Part shown: positions 40,596 to 48,396 of the stretch, piece by piece
Numbering within the stretch: the first letter of the stretch is position 1
How the letters are laid out: each line of letters begins with the position of its first letter
Assembly (NCBI RefSeq): GCF_015354505.1
Contig: NZ_JACAFP010000006.1
Location: 62,001-126,000 of the forward strand
DNA from: Microbacterium sp. UFMG61
GTDB taxonomy: Bacteria > Actinomycetota > Actinomycetes > Actinomycetales > Microbacteriaceae
Direction: 5' to 3'
DNA: 64,000 bases
Position numbers and translations under genes: made by a program
Notes under the pieces: generated by a model
Databases searched by the model: none
The model's input: only the letters and a program-made list of their open reading frames with translations
What the model was told of the DNA's origin: nothing

Positions 40596-43229
40596 TCAGT
40601 GCGCCGCTTCGTTCCAATCACGTCCGCGGCCGACCTGCACGTCGAGAGGGACCGTGAGATCAGCGGCGTCTCCCATGCGGGTGCGGACGATCTGCTCGGT
40701 GGCGTCCCACTCCCCCGGTGCGACCTCGACGACGAGCTCGTCGTGGATCTGCAGAAGCACTCGCGAACGGAGACCCTGCGTGCGGAGGTCGCTGTGGATG
40801 TGCAGCAGCGCGATCTTCATGATGTCCGCGGCGCTTCCCTGGATCGGAGCGTTGAGCGCCGCCCGCTCCGCGTTCTCGCGCAGCACCCGGTTCGGGCTCG
40901 CGAGGTCGGGGAACGGGCGACGTCGACCGAAGATCGTCTCGGTGTACCCGACCTCCTTGGCCTGCATCACCGAGGCACGCAGGTAGTCGCGTACCGCGCC
41001 GAACCTCGCGAAGTACTCGACCATCAGCTGCTTCGCTTCGGACTGTTCGATGCGGAGCTGCTTCGACAGGCCGAAGGCCGAGAGTCCGTAGACGAGTCCG
41101 TACGACATCGCCTTGACCTTGGTGCGCATGGCGGCGGTGACATCGCTCGGATCGACGCCGAACACCCGCGCGCCGACGAAGCGGTGCAGATCCTCGCCGC
41201 TGTTGAAGGCCTCGATCAGGCCCTCGTCATCGGAGAGGTGAGCCATGATGCGCATCTCGATCTGCGAGTAGTCGGCCGTGAGCAGCGCCTCGTACCCGTC
41301 GCCGACCTGGAATGCGCTCCGGATACGGCGCGATTCCTCGGTGCGCACCGGGATGTTCTGCAGGTTGGGGTCCGTGCTCGACAGTCGTCCCGTCTGGCTC
41401 CCGGTCTGCACGTAGGTGGTGTGCACGCGAGCGTCGGCGCCGATCGCGGCGTCGAGCGACTCGATGATCTGGCGCAGCTTGGTCGCCTCCCGGTGCTGCA
41501 GCAGGAGTCCGAGGAACGGATGCGGATGGCTCTCCTGCAGATCGGCGAGAACCGCGGCATCCGTCGAGTACCCGGTCTTGGTCTTGCGCGTCTTGGGCAG
41601 CTGCAGGTCGTCGAACAGCACCTCCTGCAGCTGCTTCGGGGAGCCGAGGTTGAACTCGCGTCCGACGATGCCGAAGGCCTCCTGCGCGATCGTCTCGGCG
41701 CGGGTCGCGAGCTCGCCCGAGAAGGTCGAGAGCACCTCGTGCGACACGGCTACTCCCGCGATCTCCATGTCCGCGAGCGTCGTCAGGGTCGGAATCTCGA
41801 TGTCCGCGAGCACCGCGGCGACGGACTCCGGGATGTCCTCGCGGAGCGCGGCGGCGACCCGCAGCGCGAACCAGGCCTCTTGCGAGGGGGTCGCGCCCTC
41901 GGTCTCGGGCACGAGCTGCGACGGATCGGCCTCCGGCAGCTTCTCTCCCAGATACCGTTCGACGAGGTCGCTCAGCGTCTTGTCGGGGAAGCTCGGACGC
42001 AGCAGCCAGCCGGCGAGACTCGTGTCGTATGCCAGTCCGCCGAGTCGGACTCCCTCGCGAAGCAGTGCCTTCACCTGGGGCTTGGCGTCATGCAGGACCT
42101 TCGGGGCGTCGGACTCGAGCCATTCCTGCACCTGTGCAGCGACGTCGGCACTCCAGTCGAACTCACGCAGCTCGGTGTCGGTCGCGGCACCGACGCGTGC
42201 GGGCACACCGGCCTGGGTGAGGATCTTCACCGAGACCTCGCCCGTCTGCGCGCCGGCCCAGGTGGCGAACTCGGATCCGCTGACCTCGACGGGAGCGGGG
42301 AGCACGCCGACCGATGCCGGATCGTCGGCCACCTCGCCGGCGCCGACCGCCTCGAAGACACGCGGCAGCAGCGTGCGGAACTCGAGGCGCGCGAAGATGT
42401 CGCGGACGGCCTGTGCGTCGATCGGCGTGACGGCGAGGTCGTCAGGGGCGACGGGGAGCTCGACGTCTGTCAGCAGCCTGTTGAGCTTTCGGTTGCGCCG
42501 CACGTCGTCGATGTGATCGCGAAGGTTGCCGCCGACCACGCCCTTGATCTCCTCGGCGCGTTCGAGCAGCTCATCGAGCGAGCCGAACTGCGTGAGCCAC
42601 TTGACCGCCGTCTTCTCGCCGACCTTGGGCACGCCGGGAAGGTTGTCGCTGGTCTCTCCGACGAGCGCGGCGATGTCGGGATACTGCTCGGGTCGCACGC
42701 CGTAGCGCTCCTGCACCGTCGTCGGGTCGTAGCGCTTGAGCTGCGACACCCCTTGCACCGACGGGTAGAGCAGGGTGACCCGGTCGGTGACGAGCTGGAT
42801 CGTGTCGCGGTCGCCGGAGACGACGAGCACGTCGTACCCCTTCTCGGCCCCCTGCGACGAGAGCGTCGCGAGGATGTCGTCCGCCTCGACGCCCTCCTTC
42901 GTGAGGACGGGGATGGACATCGCCGCGAGGCAGTCCTGCAGCAGCGGGATCTGACCGCGGAACTCCTGCGGCGTCTCCGACCGGGTCGCCTTGTACTCGG
43001 GGTATTCGTCGGTGCGGAACGAATGGCGCGACGTGTCGAACGAGATGGCGAGGTGGGTCGGCTGCTCGGCCTTGATCAGGTTCACCAGCATCGAGAGGAA
43101 GCCGTAGATGGCGTTCGTGTGCTGGTTGTCCTTGGTCGTGAAGTTCTCGACCGGGAGGGCGAAGAAAGCACGGTAGGCGAGTGAATGGCCGTCGACGACC
43201 ATGAGGGTAGGCTTTGCGGAGTCCGTCAC
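40596..43229 (-). CDS. polA: DNA polymerase I
   Basis: 877 residues from GTG. Domains in order: 5'-3' exonuclease (MVVDGHSLAYRAFFALP; EGVEADDILATLS; VSGDRDTIQL; VGETSDNLPGVPKVG), a 3'-5' exonuclease-fold domain without the usual DxE metal pair (so no proofreading expected, as in other actinobacteria), and the polymerase domain (DPNLQNIPVRTEESRRIRSA, DYSQIEMRIMAHLSDDEG, the O-helix RTKVKAMSYGLVYGLSAFG, and LLQIHDELVVEV). Functions in gap filling, Okazaki maturation and repair. Its promoter carries a TGTCTG element. Confidence 0.97.
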   Translation of the reverse strand: MTDSAKPTLMVVDGHSLAYRAFFALPVENFTTKDNQHTNAIYGFLSMLVNLIKAEQPTHLAISFDTSRHSFRTDEYPEYKATRSETPQEFRGQIPLLQDCLAAMSIPVLTKEGVEADDILATLSSQGAEKGYDVLVVSGDRDTIQLVTDRVTLLYPSVQGVSQLKRYDPTTVQERYGVRPEQYPDIAALVGETSDNLPGVPKVGEKTAVKWLTQFGSLDELLERAEEIKGVVGGNLRDHIDDVRRNRKLNRLLTDVELPVAPDDLAVTPIDAQAVRDIFARLEFRTLLPRVFEAVGAGEVADDPASVGVLPAPVEVSGSEFATWAGAQTGEVSVKILTQAGVPARVGAATDTELREFDWSADVAAQVQEWLESDAPKVLHDAKPQVKALLREGVRLGGLAYDTSLAGWLLRPSFPDKTLSDLVERYLGEKLPEADPSQLVPETEGATPSQEAWFALRVAAALREDIPESVAAVLADIEIPTLTTLADMEIAGVAVSHEVLSTFSGELATRAETIAQEAFGIVGREFNLGSPKQLQEVLFDDLQLPKTRKTKTGYSTDAAVLADLQESHPHPFLGLLLQHREATKLRQIIESLDAAIGADARVHTTYVQTGSQTGRLSSTDPNLQNIPVRTEESRRIRSAFQVGDGYEALLTADYSQIEMRIMAHLSDDEGLIEAFNSGEDLHRFVGARVFGVDPSDVTAAMRTKVKAMSYGLVYGLSAFGLSKQLRIEQSEAKQLMVEYFARFGAVRDYLRASVMQAKEVGYTETIFGRRRPFPDLASPNRVLRENAERAALNAPIQGSAADIMKIALLHIHSDLRTQGLRSRVLLQIHDELVVEVAPGEWDATEQIVRTRMGDAADLTVPLDVQVGRGRDWNEAAH

Positions 43230-43235
43230 CCTGTC

Positions 43236-43257
43236 AGCCTAACGATGACGGCAGACA
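43236..43257 (-). promoter_or_regulatory. Candidate PafBC-type promoter of polA
   Basis: On the reverse strand TGTCTGCC, eight bases, TAGGCT, six bases, then GTG 43229 (leaderless). Spacing equals the other three elements; the upper half is the weakest match (five of nine). Confidence 0.35.
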
Positions 43258-43274
43258 CTCGCCGAGGAGGAACC

Positions 43275-43700
43275 ATGACCGAGACCGCGACGACCGCAGG
43301 ACTCGATTGGGCTGCCGCACGCGGCACGGGCGCACTCGCCCAGAAGATGGGGATCGAGATCCTCGAATTCACCGTCGAGCGCAGCGTCGCGACCATGCCG
43401 GTCGAGGGCAACACGCAACCCGTCGGTCTCCTGCACGGCGGTGCCTATGTCGTGCTGGGCGAATCTCTCGGATCGATGTCGGCGAATCTGCACGCAGGGC
43501 CGGGAAAGCTCGCCGTCGGACTCGACATCAACGCGACTCACACACGATCCGCGACCTCGGGGATCGTGACCGGCGTCTGCACGCCGGTCCACCTCGGACG
43601 AACGGTCACGGTCCACGAGATCGTCGTCAGCGACGATCAGGGGCGCCGCTGCTCGACGATCCGCATCACGAACCTGATCAAGGACGCTCCCGCGCGCTGA
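43275..43700 (+). CDS. PaaI/YbgC-type hotdog thioesterase
   Basis: 141 residues from ATG 43275 with GAGGAGG upstream. The hotdog central helix is marked by PVGLLHGGAYVVLGESLGSM, with the HGG motif and the following catalytic Glu of the PaaI family; GLDINATHTRSATSG is a later strand. It hydrolyses acyl- or aryl-CoA thioesters; substrate unknown. Divergent from polA by 45 bases. Its 3' end overlaps the convergent GNAT gene by 23 bases. Confidence 0.9.
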   Translation: MTETATTAGLDWAAARGTGALAQKMGIEILEFTVERSVATMPVEGNTQPVGLLHGGAYVVLGESLGSMSANLHAGPGKLAVGLDINATHTRSATSGIVTGVCTPVHLGRTVTVHEIVVSDDQGRRCSTIRITNLIKDAPAR

Positions 43701-44238
43701 ACGGATCTTCCAGCAGCAGCTGGAAGAGCACGTGGTCCTGCCACTCCCCCGCGATGTGCAGGTACTTCGGTGCCACTCCGATGCGAGCGAACCCGTTCGC
43801 CGAGAGAACGCGCTGCGAAGCGACGTTGTGCGGCAAGGTCGCCGCCTGGATCCGGTGCAGCGTCAGATCCTCGCGCGCGCACTCGACGATCGCGCGAACG
43901 CTGCGTGATGCCAGGCCGCGGCGGCCGTGTCCGGCATCCACCCAATACCCGAGATCGGCACTGCGGAATGCGCCGCGCACGATGTTGTTGAGGTTCACCC
44001 GCCCCAGGATTCGTCCGTCGGACGCCTCGATGACGAATCGTGCGCCTCGCCCGTCCGCGGCATCCACCACACACTGGCGAACGTGGTTCTCCTGCCACTC
44101 CGCGGTATAGAAGGCCGCGTCTCGACGGGGCTCCCACGGAGCCAGATGTTCGCGGTTCGCCGTGTAGGCGCGTGCGAGCTCTACGCCGTCGCCGGTGCGG
44201 ATCTCACGAAGAGTGTGCTCCGCGTCGAGCGGAAGCAC
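43678..44238 (-). CDS. GNAT-family N-acetyltransferase, RimJ/RimL type
   Basis: 186 residues from GTG. RimJ/L pattern: HLAPWEPRRDAAFYT, IGRVNLNNIV-like strand (ILGRVNLNNIVRGAFRSADL), YWVDAGHGRRGLASRSVRAI (acetyl-CoA loop) and HRIQAATLPHNVASQRVLSANGF. Homologues acetylate N-termini of ribosomal proteins or small molecules. It starts four bases after the pdtaR stop, so it belongs to that transcript; its end overlaps the thioesterase end in convergent orientation. Confidence 0.88.
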   Translation of the reverse strand: MLPLDAEHTLREIRTGDGVELARAYTANREHLAPWEPRRDAAFYTAEWQENHVRQCVVDAADGRGARFVIEASDGRILGRVNLNNIVRGAFRSADLGYWVDAGHGRRGLASRSVRAIVECAREDLTLHRIQAATLPHNVASQRVLSANGFARIGVAPKYLHIAGEWQDHVLFQLLLEDPFSARERP

Positions 44239-44242
44239 TCCC

Positions 44243-44863
44243 CTACTTCTTCGGAGCGAGCTGCTCGATGATCGCCTTCGCGACGTCCTGCATCGTGAGG
44301 CGGCGATCCATCGACGCCTTCTGGATCCAGCGGAACGCCTCGGGCTCCGACAGCCCCATCTTCTCGTTCAGCAGGCCCTTGGCCCGGTCGACGAGCTTGC
44401 GGGTCTCGAAGCGCTCGACCATGTCGGCGACCTCGGCCTCGAGCGTGATGATCTGCTCGTGGCGGGCCAGCGCGATCTCGATCGCGGGAAGCAGGTCGTT
44501 CGGCGTGAACGGCTTGACGACGTACGCCAGGGCGCCGGCCTCGCTCGCACGCTCCACGAGCTCCTTCTGGCTGAACGCCGTGAGGAGGACGACGGGAGCG
44601 ATGTTGCCCTTGTGCAGCTTCTCGGCGGCACTGATGCCATCGAGCTGGGGCATCTTCACGTCCATGATGACCAGGTCGGGGCGCAGCTCGGTCGCGAGCG
44701 CGACCGCGGTCTCGCCGTCACCGGCCTCACCGACCACGTCGAAGCCGTTGTCGCGAAGGATCTCGACGATGTCGAGACGGATCAGCGACTCGTCTTCGGC
44801 GACGACGACACGTCGGGGTGCGGATGCCGTGGGCTGCTCAGCTGCCTGTTCTTGCTCGGTCAC
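44243..44863 (-). CDS. pdtaR: ANTAR-domain response regulator (PdtaR-type)
   Basis: 206 residues from GTG. The receiver domain has VVVAEDESLIRLDIVEIL (acidic pocket), the phosphoacceptor Asp in LVIMDVKMPQLDG, LLTAFSQ and the Lys in VVKPFTP. A coiled linker (IITLEAEVADMVERFETRK) leads to the RNA-binding ANTAR domain (DRAKGLLNEKMGLSEPEAFRWIQ). Phosphorylated ANTAR proteins bind paired hairpins in leaders and prevent termination. The cognate kinase (PdtaS type) is not in the window. Linkage with polA matches mycobacteria. Confidence 0.94.
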   Translation of the reverse strand: MTEQEQAAEQPTASAPRRVVVAEDESLIRLDIVEILRDNGFDVVGEAGDGETAVALATELRPDLVIMDVKMPQLDGISAAEKLHKGNIAPVVLLTAFSQKELVERASEAGALAYVVKPFTPNDLLPAIEIALARHEQIITLEAEVADMVERFETRKLVDRAKGLLNEKMGLSEPEAFRWIQKASMDRRLTMQDVAKAIIEQLAPKK

Positions 44864-44869
44864 GACTCC

Positions 44870-44875
44870 ATCCTA
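44870..44875 (-). promoter_or_regulatory. -10 box TAGGAT of the pdtaR-GNAT unit
   Basis: TAGGAT lies six bases before GTG 44863: leaderless layout. No TGTC element at the PafBC distance. Confidence 0.5.
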
Positions 44876-44963
44876 CTGGAGAGCGCCGCCGGCGTTCCTG
44901 AAGGCCGTGGGTGTGGCCGCTCGGCCGCGCGTCCTGCGATAGGGTCGAACTCGCGACACACGA

Positions 44964-45046
44964 GCCGGCGTGGCGGAATGGCAGACGCGGAGCACTCAAA
45001 ATGCTTTGTCCGAGAGGGCGTGTGGGTTCGAGTCCCACCGCCGGCA
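44964..45046 (+). tRNA. tRNA-Leu (anticodon CAA)
   Basis: Class II tRNA: acceptor GCCGGCG pairs with CGCCGGC, D-arm GGCGGAATGGCAGACGC, anticodon stem GAGCA/TGCTT with loop CTCAAAA giving CAA (reads UUG), variable arm around GTCCGAGAGGGC, and T-arm GTGGG-TTCGAGT-CCCAC. Discriminator A is at 45046; CCA is not encoded. Confidence 0.96.
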
Positions 45047-45049
45047 CAC

Positions 45050-45454
45050 TCAGTCGCCCTTGAGAACGGGCTGCGGCTCTGGCTCGAAGAGAGCGCCGAT
45101 CTCGCAGAGTGCATCGCCGTCGGGGAGTGCCCACACCGCTCTTTCGCCGAGCACGAGCGGGCGCAGCAGTCCCAACCCCGGGATGTTCGGCCACTCGTTG
45201 CCGCGCAGGAACTCGCCCTCCTGCAGGAATGACGCGACGGCCACCGCAAGACGCTGCGGCTGCTCGGCACACACGCGCAGAGGGCGGCCGGCCACCTCGA
45301 CATGCGCGGTCAGCGCGTCGTGCTCCCCCACCTCGATGCGCGCGGTGAGCGGCTCCCTCGGGAGGCCCACCGCGGCGAAGTCGCGAAGCACCGCGGCGAG
45401 AGTCGTCTCGGCTCGGAACCGATGGCGGAGGCGAGCCCGTGCCGGATCACTCAT
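45050..45454 (-). CDS. Uncharacterised protein (134 aa)
   Basis: 134 residues from ATG 45454 with GAGGAC upstream; the frame is open eight codons further. Composition is normal for the genome and the reading frame is far better than alternatives, so it is coding. It is soluble with mixed alpha/beta segments (LRVCAEQPQRLAVAVASFLQ; PLVLGERAVWALPDGDALCE). No family recognised. It ends four bases from the 3' end of tRNA-Leu(CAA), convergent, and is divergent from the TetR gene, with which it might share regulation. Confidence 0.7.
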   Translation of the reverse strand: MSDPARARLRHRFRAETTLAAVLRDFAAVGLPREPLTARIEVGEHDALTAHVEVAGRPLRVCAEQPQRLAVAVASFLQEGEFLRGNEWPNIPGLGLLRPLVLGERAVWALPDGDALCEIGALFEPEPQPVLKGD

Positions 45455-45594
45455 CGGCCTGTCCTCTCTGGTCGGCACGTCCGACGGGTGCCGACGCGCG
45501 GCGCGACCGCGTCGCCGGCCGCACCCACAGACAAAGACCGCCGAGAAGCACGACTATGACGCGACGGTCGCAGAATGCTGCACGTCGCCCTCGG

Positions 45595-45600
45595 TATCAT
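45595..45600 (+). promoter_or_regulatory. -10 box TATCAT of the TetR gene
   Basis: TATCAT lies six bases before ATG 45607: leaderless layout. Confidence 0.5.
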
Positions 45601-45606
45601 CGGGAC

Positions 45607-46212
45607 ATGACTGATCCCTCCCCCGGTGCACCCCGCGCTCGGGGACGGTATGCCAAAGGCATCGCGCGGCGCCAGGAGATCCTCGACAAGGCGATCGAGG
45701 TGTTCGCCCGTCGCGGTTCCAAGAAGACGACACTCCGGGCGATCGCGGAGGAAGTGGGCGTCACACACGCCGCCCTGACGCACTACTTCGGCTCACTCGA
45801 GGAGCTGCTCGTCGCCGTGTATCGGGAATCCGAGCGACGCACCGACGATGAGGCGCCGAAGCCGCCCGATCTGAGCCCGGCGATGATGATGCGGATATCG
45901 GCCGAGGAGAACCAGTCGATTCCGGGACTCGTGCAGCTGTACTCCATGCTCGTGACGACCGCACTCGAGGAGAATCATCCGGTCGCCCACGAGTTCGCGA
46001 CCCAGCGCTTCTCGCGGCTCCGAGCGGAGATGGCGGAGCGCGTGCGCGTGATGCAGGGGTCGGGGCAGCTTCGCGACGATCTCGACCCGGCTCTCGTCGC
46101 GGCGCTCGTGATCGCTGCGTCGGACGGCCTGCAGACCCAGTGGCTCCTCGACCCGTCGGTCGACCACGAAGCCGCACTCGAGATGCTCGATCGTCTTCTC
46201 GCTCGGGGCTGA
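45607..46212 (+). CDS. TetR/AcrR-family transcriptional regulator
   Basis: 201 residues from ATG 45607. N-terminal helix-turn-helix: RRQEILDKAIEVFARRGSKK, TTLRAIAEEVGVTHAALTHYFGSLEELLVAVY. The C-terminal helical ligand domain resembles the TetR_C type found in regulators of sugar or secondary metabolism genes. Its neighbours are the Gfo/Idh and TIM-barrel genes (convergent, separated by a terminator) and a divergent 134-residue protein; either could be its target. Ligand unknown. Confidence 0.9.
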   Translation: MTDPSPGAPRARGRYAKGIARRQEILDKAIEVFARRGSKKTTLRAIAEEVGVTHAALTHYFGSLEELLVAVYRESERRTDDEAPKPPDLSPAMMMRISAEENQSIPGLVQLYSMLVTTALEENHPVAHEFATQRFSRLRAEMAERVRVMQGSGQLRDDLDPALVAALVIAASDGLQTQWLLDPSVDHEAALEMLDRLLARG

Positions 46213-46276
46213 GCGTTCACCGACCGAACGATCGCGCGACCGACCGAGCCGGGGCACGCACGCTCGGACGACATGA

Positions 46277-46322
46277 CCAGGCCCTCAGGTCACCGGGCGC
46301 TGCCGGGGACCTGAGGGCCTGG
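46277..46322. terminator. Terminator between convergent TetR and Gfo/Idh genes
   Basis: 14-bp perfect stem (46277-46290 with 46309-46322) and an 18-base loop that can form an inner CCGG/CCGG pair. No U-tract. Confidence 0.75.
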
Positions 46323-46339
46323 GATGGTGCCAGGTGGCG

Positions 46340-47464
46340 TCAGAGAGTCGCCGCGAACGGGTCGAAGCCCACGGGCAGCAGCGGCACGGGAGCGACCGTG
46401 CTCTCGACGACGACCGTGGTCCCCGTCGCAGCAGCCTCCTGTGCGGAGAGCAGCACATCGAGGACATGGAACCCGAGCTCGCCGGACGCGACGTGCGGAC
46501 GCCCCTCGGCGATGGCGCGCACCATGTCGAGTGCGCCCAGGCCGCGTCCGACTTCGATGTCCTCGTGCTCGATCTCGATCCATTCCTGCGTGAAGGACAT
46601 CCCGTCGCGGATCACGCCGAGAGGCTTCACATAGGCGATCCGGCCCGCGAAGGTGTTCGGGTCGGGGATCACGATCGTGCCCTCGGTGCCGTGGATCTCG
46701 ACGATGCCGTGACGCTCGAGTGCCGAGTCGAAGCTCAGCAGGCTCTGCGCCTGTGCGCCCGCCTCGAACGCCGTGACGATCTGGATCGTCGAGGGGACCT
46801 CGACCGGGAACGTGGTGCCTGCGTTCGGTCCGGCGTGGATCTCGCGCTCTTCGCGTGCCTTGGAGCCGACGGCAGACACTCGGTCGACGGGCCCGAGCAG
46901 GCTGACGAGCGCCGAGAAGTAGTACGGCCCCATGTCGAGGAGCGGTCCTGCCCCCTCGGCGAAGAGGAAGGCCGGGCTCGGGTGCCACAGGTCGGGGCCC
47001 TGCGTCTGGAAGACCGTCTGCGCGAACAGCGGCCGACCGATCACGCCGTCTTCGATGGCGCGCCGTGCGGCCTGGAAGCCGGGGCCGAGCAGCGTGTCGG
47101 GCGCCGAACCGATCCGCAGTCCGGCTTCTTGGGCCTCGCGCAGGAGCTCGGCAGCGCCGGCCCGGTCGAGGCCGAGCGGCTTCTCGGTCCACACATGCTT
47201 GCCGGCGGCGATCGCCGCGCGGGAGACCTCGATGTGCACGGCGGGGATCGTGAGGTTGACGACGAGGTCGACTCCCGGGTGCGCCAGCACGTCGGCTGCA
47301 GAGCCGAACGCGGGTACACCGTACTTCTCGGCCTGAGCCTGAGCGCGATCCTCCAGCAGATCGCCGACGACCAGGACTTCGACGTCGGGGAACGACGAGA
47401 GGTTCTCGAGGTAGGTGTCGCTGATGACTCCGACGCCGATGATTCCGATGCCGACCGCGCTCAT
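46340..47464 (-). CDS. Gfo/Idh/MocA-family NAD(P)-dependent oxidoreductase
   Basis: 374 residues. Rossmann start VGIGIIGVGVISDTYLENL (GxGxxS variant) and the family's EKPLGL motif (WTEKPLGLDRAGAAELL), then a C-terminal alpha/beta domain with PLLDMGPYYFSALVSLLGPV. These enzymes oxidise sugars, inositols or related polyols. The start overlaps the stop of the TIM-barrel isomerase gene upstream by four bases, so both act on the same sugar, in a catabolic unit probably controlled through the palindrome at 48348. Confidence 0.9.
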   Translation of the reverse strand: MSAVGIGIIGVGVISDTYLENLSSFPDVEVLVVGDLLEDRAQAQAEKYGVPAFGSAADVLAHPGVDLVVNLTIPAVHIEVSRAAIAAGKHVWTEKPLGLDRAGAAELLREAQEAGLRIGSAPDTLLGPGFQAARRAIEDGVIGRPLFAQTVFQTQGPDLWHPSPAFLFAEGAGPLLDMGPYYFSALVSLLGPVDRVSAVGSKAREEREIHAGPNAGTTFPVEVPSTIQIVTAFEAGAQAQSLLSFDSALERHGIVEIHGTEGTIVIPDPNTFAGRIAYVKPLGVIRDGMSFTQEWIEIEHEDIEVGRGLGALDMVRAIAEGRPHVASGELGFHVLDVLLSAQEAAATGTTVVVESTVAPVPLLPVGFDPFAATL

Positions 47465-48285
47465 CGTGCGAACCCGCCCTCGATCAGGAACGAGTAGCTC
47501 GCAGCGATGTCGGCGAAGACGTCGCCCGGAGCGTTGTCGTACTCGATGATCGCGTACTTCAGGTCGGATGCGGCGCGAAGAGCATCGGCGAGAGGAACCT
47601 CACCCGTGCCGGCATGACGCTGATCGAGGGCGTCGGATCCGAACTCGGGAGCGCCCGGCGCGAACGGGTTGCTCGCGGGCGCGACGCCGTCCTTGACGTG
47701 TGCCGCCACGAGCCGGTCGCCGAGACGGGAGACGAGCGCAGACACGTCCTGTCCGCCGACGAGCGCCCAGTACAGGTCGAGCTCGATCGCCACGCGGTCG
47801 TCGGTGAGTGCCGCGAAGCGCTCGAAGGCGGTCTCGCCGTCGAAGCTCTCGACGAACTCCTGCGCGTGATTGTGATAGCCGACCTCGAGCCCGAACCCGG
47901 CCGCAGTCTCGACGAGTGCGTTCAGTCGGTCGGCGATGTCGGTGACCCCTTCGAGCGTGAACCAGCGCTCGGGTGCGACGAACGGGTCGATGACGGTCGT
48001 GATGCCGACCTTGGCGGCGGCCTCGAAGACGACCTCGGGAGCGGGGGTGGGAATCGATCCGTCCGGCGTCCACAGCTCGTCGGAGAGGAGCGGAGCATGG
48101 CCGGTGGGAGATGCGAGTCCGGCGGCGTCGAGCGCGGCACGGATCTCGTCGGGGCGACGAACGAAGTCGAACGCCTCGACGTTGCGCAGACCGATCGCCG
48201 CGAGCTTCTCGAGCGATCCCTCCATGTCGGCGGAGAACTCCGCTGCGAGTGTGTACAGCTGGACTGAGGCTTCTGGCAGGGCCAC
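47461..48285 (-). CDS. Sugar phosphate isomerase/epimerase family protein (xylose isomerase-like TIM barrel)
   Basis: 274 residues from GTG with AAGGAAGG upstream. AP-endonuclease-2-like barrel: VQLYTLAAEFSADMEGSLEKL, GLEVGYHNHAQEF (metal His), IELDLYWALVGGQD (metal Glu/Asp), RLVAAHVKDG (His/Lys) and the C-terminal YAIIEYDNAPGD (Glu). Such proteins isomerise or epimerise sugars or dehydrate inosose. First gene of the pair with the Gfo/Idh dehydrogenase (ATGA overlap). Confidence 0.9.
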   Translation of the reverse strand: MALPEASVQLYTLAAEFSADMEGSLEKLAAIGLRNVEAFDFVRRPDEIRAALDAAGLASPTGHAPLLSDELWTPDGSIPTPAPEVVFEAAAKVGITTVIDPFVAPERWFTLEGVTDIADRLNALVETAAGFGLEVGYHNHAQEFVESFDGETAFERFAALTDDRVAIELDLYWALVGGQDVSALVSRLGDRLVAAHVKDGVAPASNPFAPGAPEFGSDALDQRHAGTGEVPLADALRAASDLKYAIIEYDNAPGDVFADIAASYSFLIEGGFAR

Positions 48286-48347
48286 GGTGACCTTCCTTCG
48301 TTGTGCGATCGCTGACGACCGGCGTCGTCGTCGCTCAGATTACCAGA

Positions 48348-48365
48348 AACCTCCACATGGAAGTT
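48348..48365. promoter_or_regulatory. Imperfect 18-bp palindrome, candidate operator of the sugar operon
   Basis: AACCTCCA-CA-TGGAAGTT: eight-base arms with one mismatch, 63 bases upstream of GTG 48285. The TCCA..TGGA core is of the kind bound by LacI-, IclR- or GntR-type sugar repressors. Confidence 0.5.
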
Positions 48366-48396
48366 GTATGGATCTCGGGAGCGGAACGCTGCGCCA

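Noticed and set aside
40572..43184. 870-residue open frame on the plus strand over polA
   Set aside because: Exact antisense of polA; long open frames on the opposite strand are normal in high-GC DNA. Its sequence is full of R/H/D/E runs with no fold.
44970..45614. 214-residue frame starting inside tRNA-Leu(CAA)
   Set aside because: Translates the tRNA and then runs antisense over the 134-residue gene; Arg/Ser-rich shadow.
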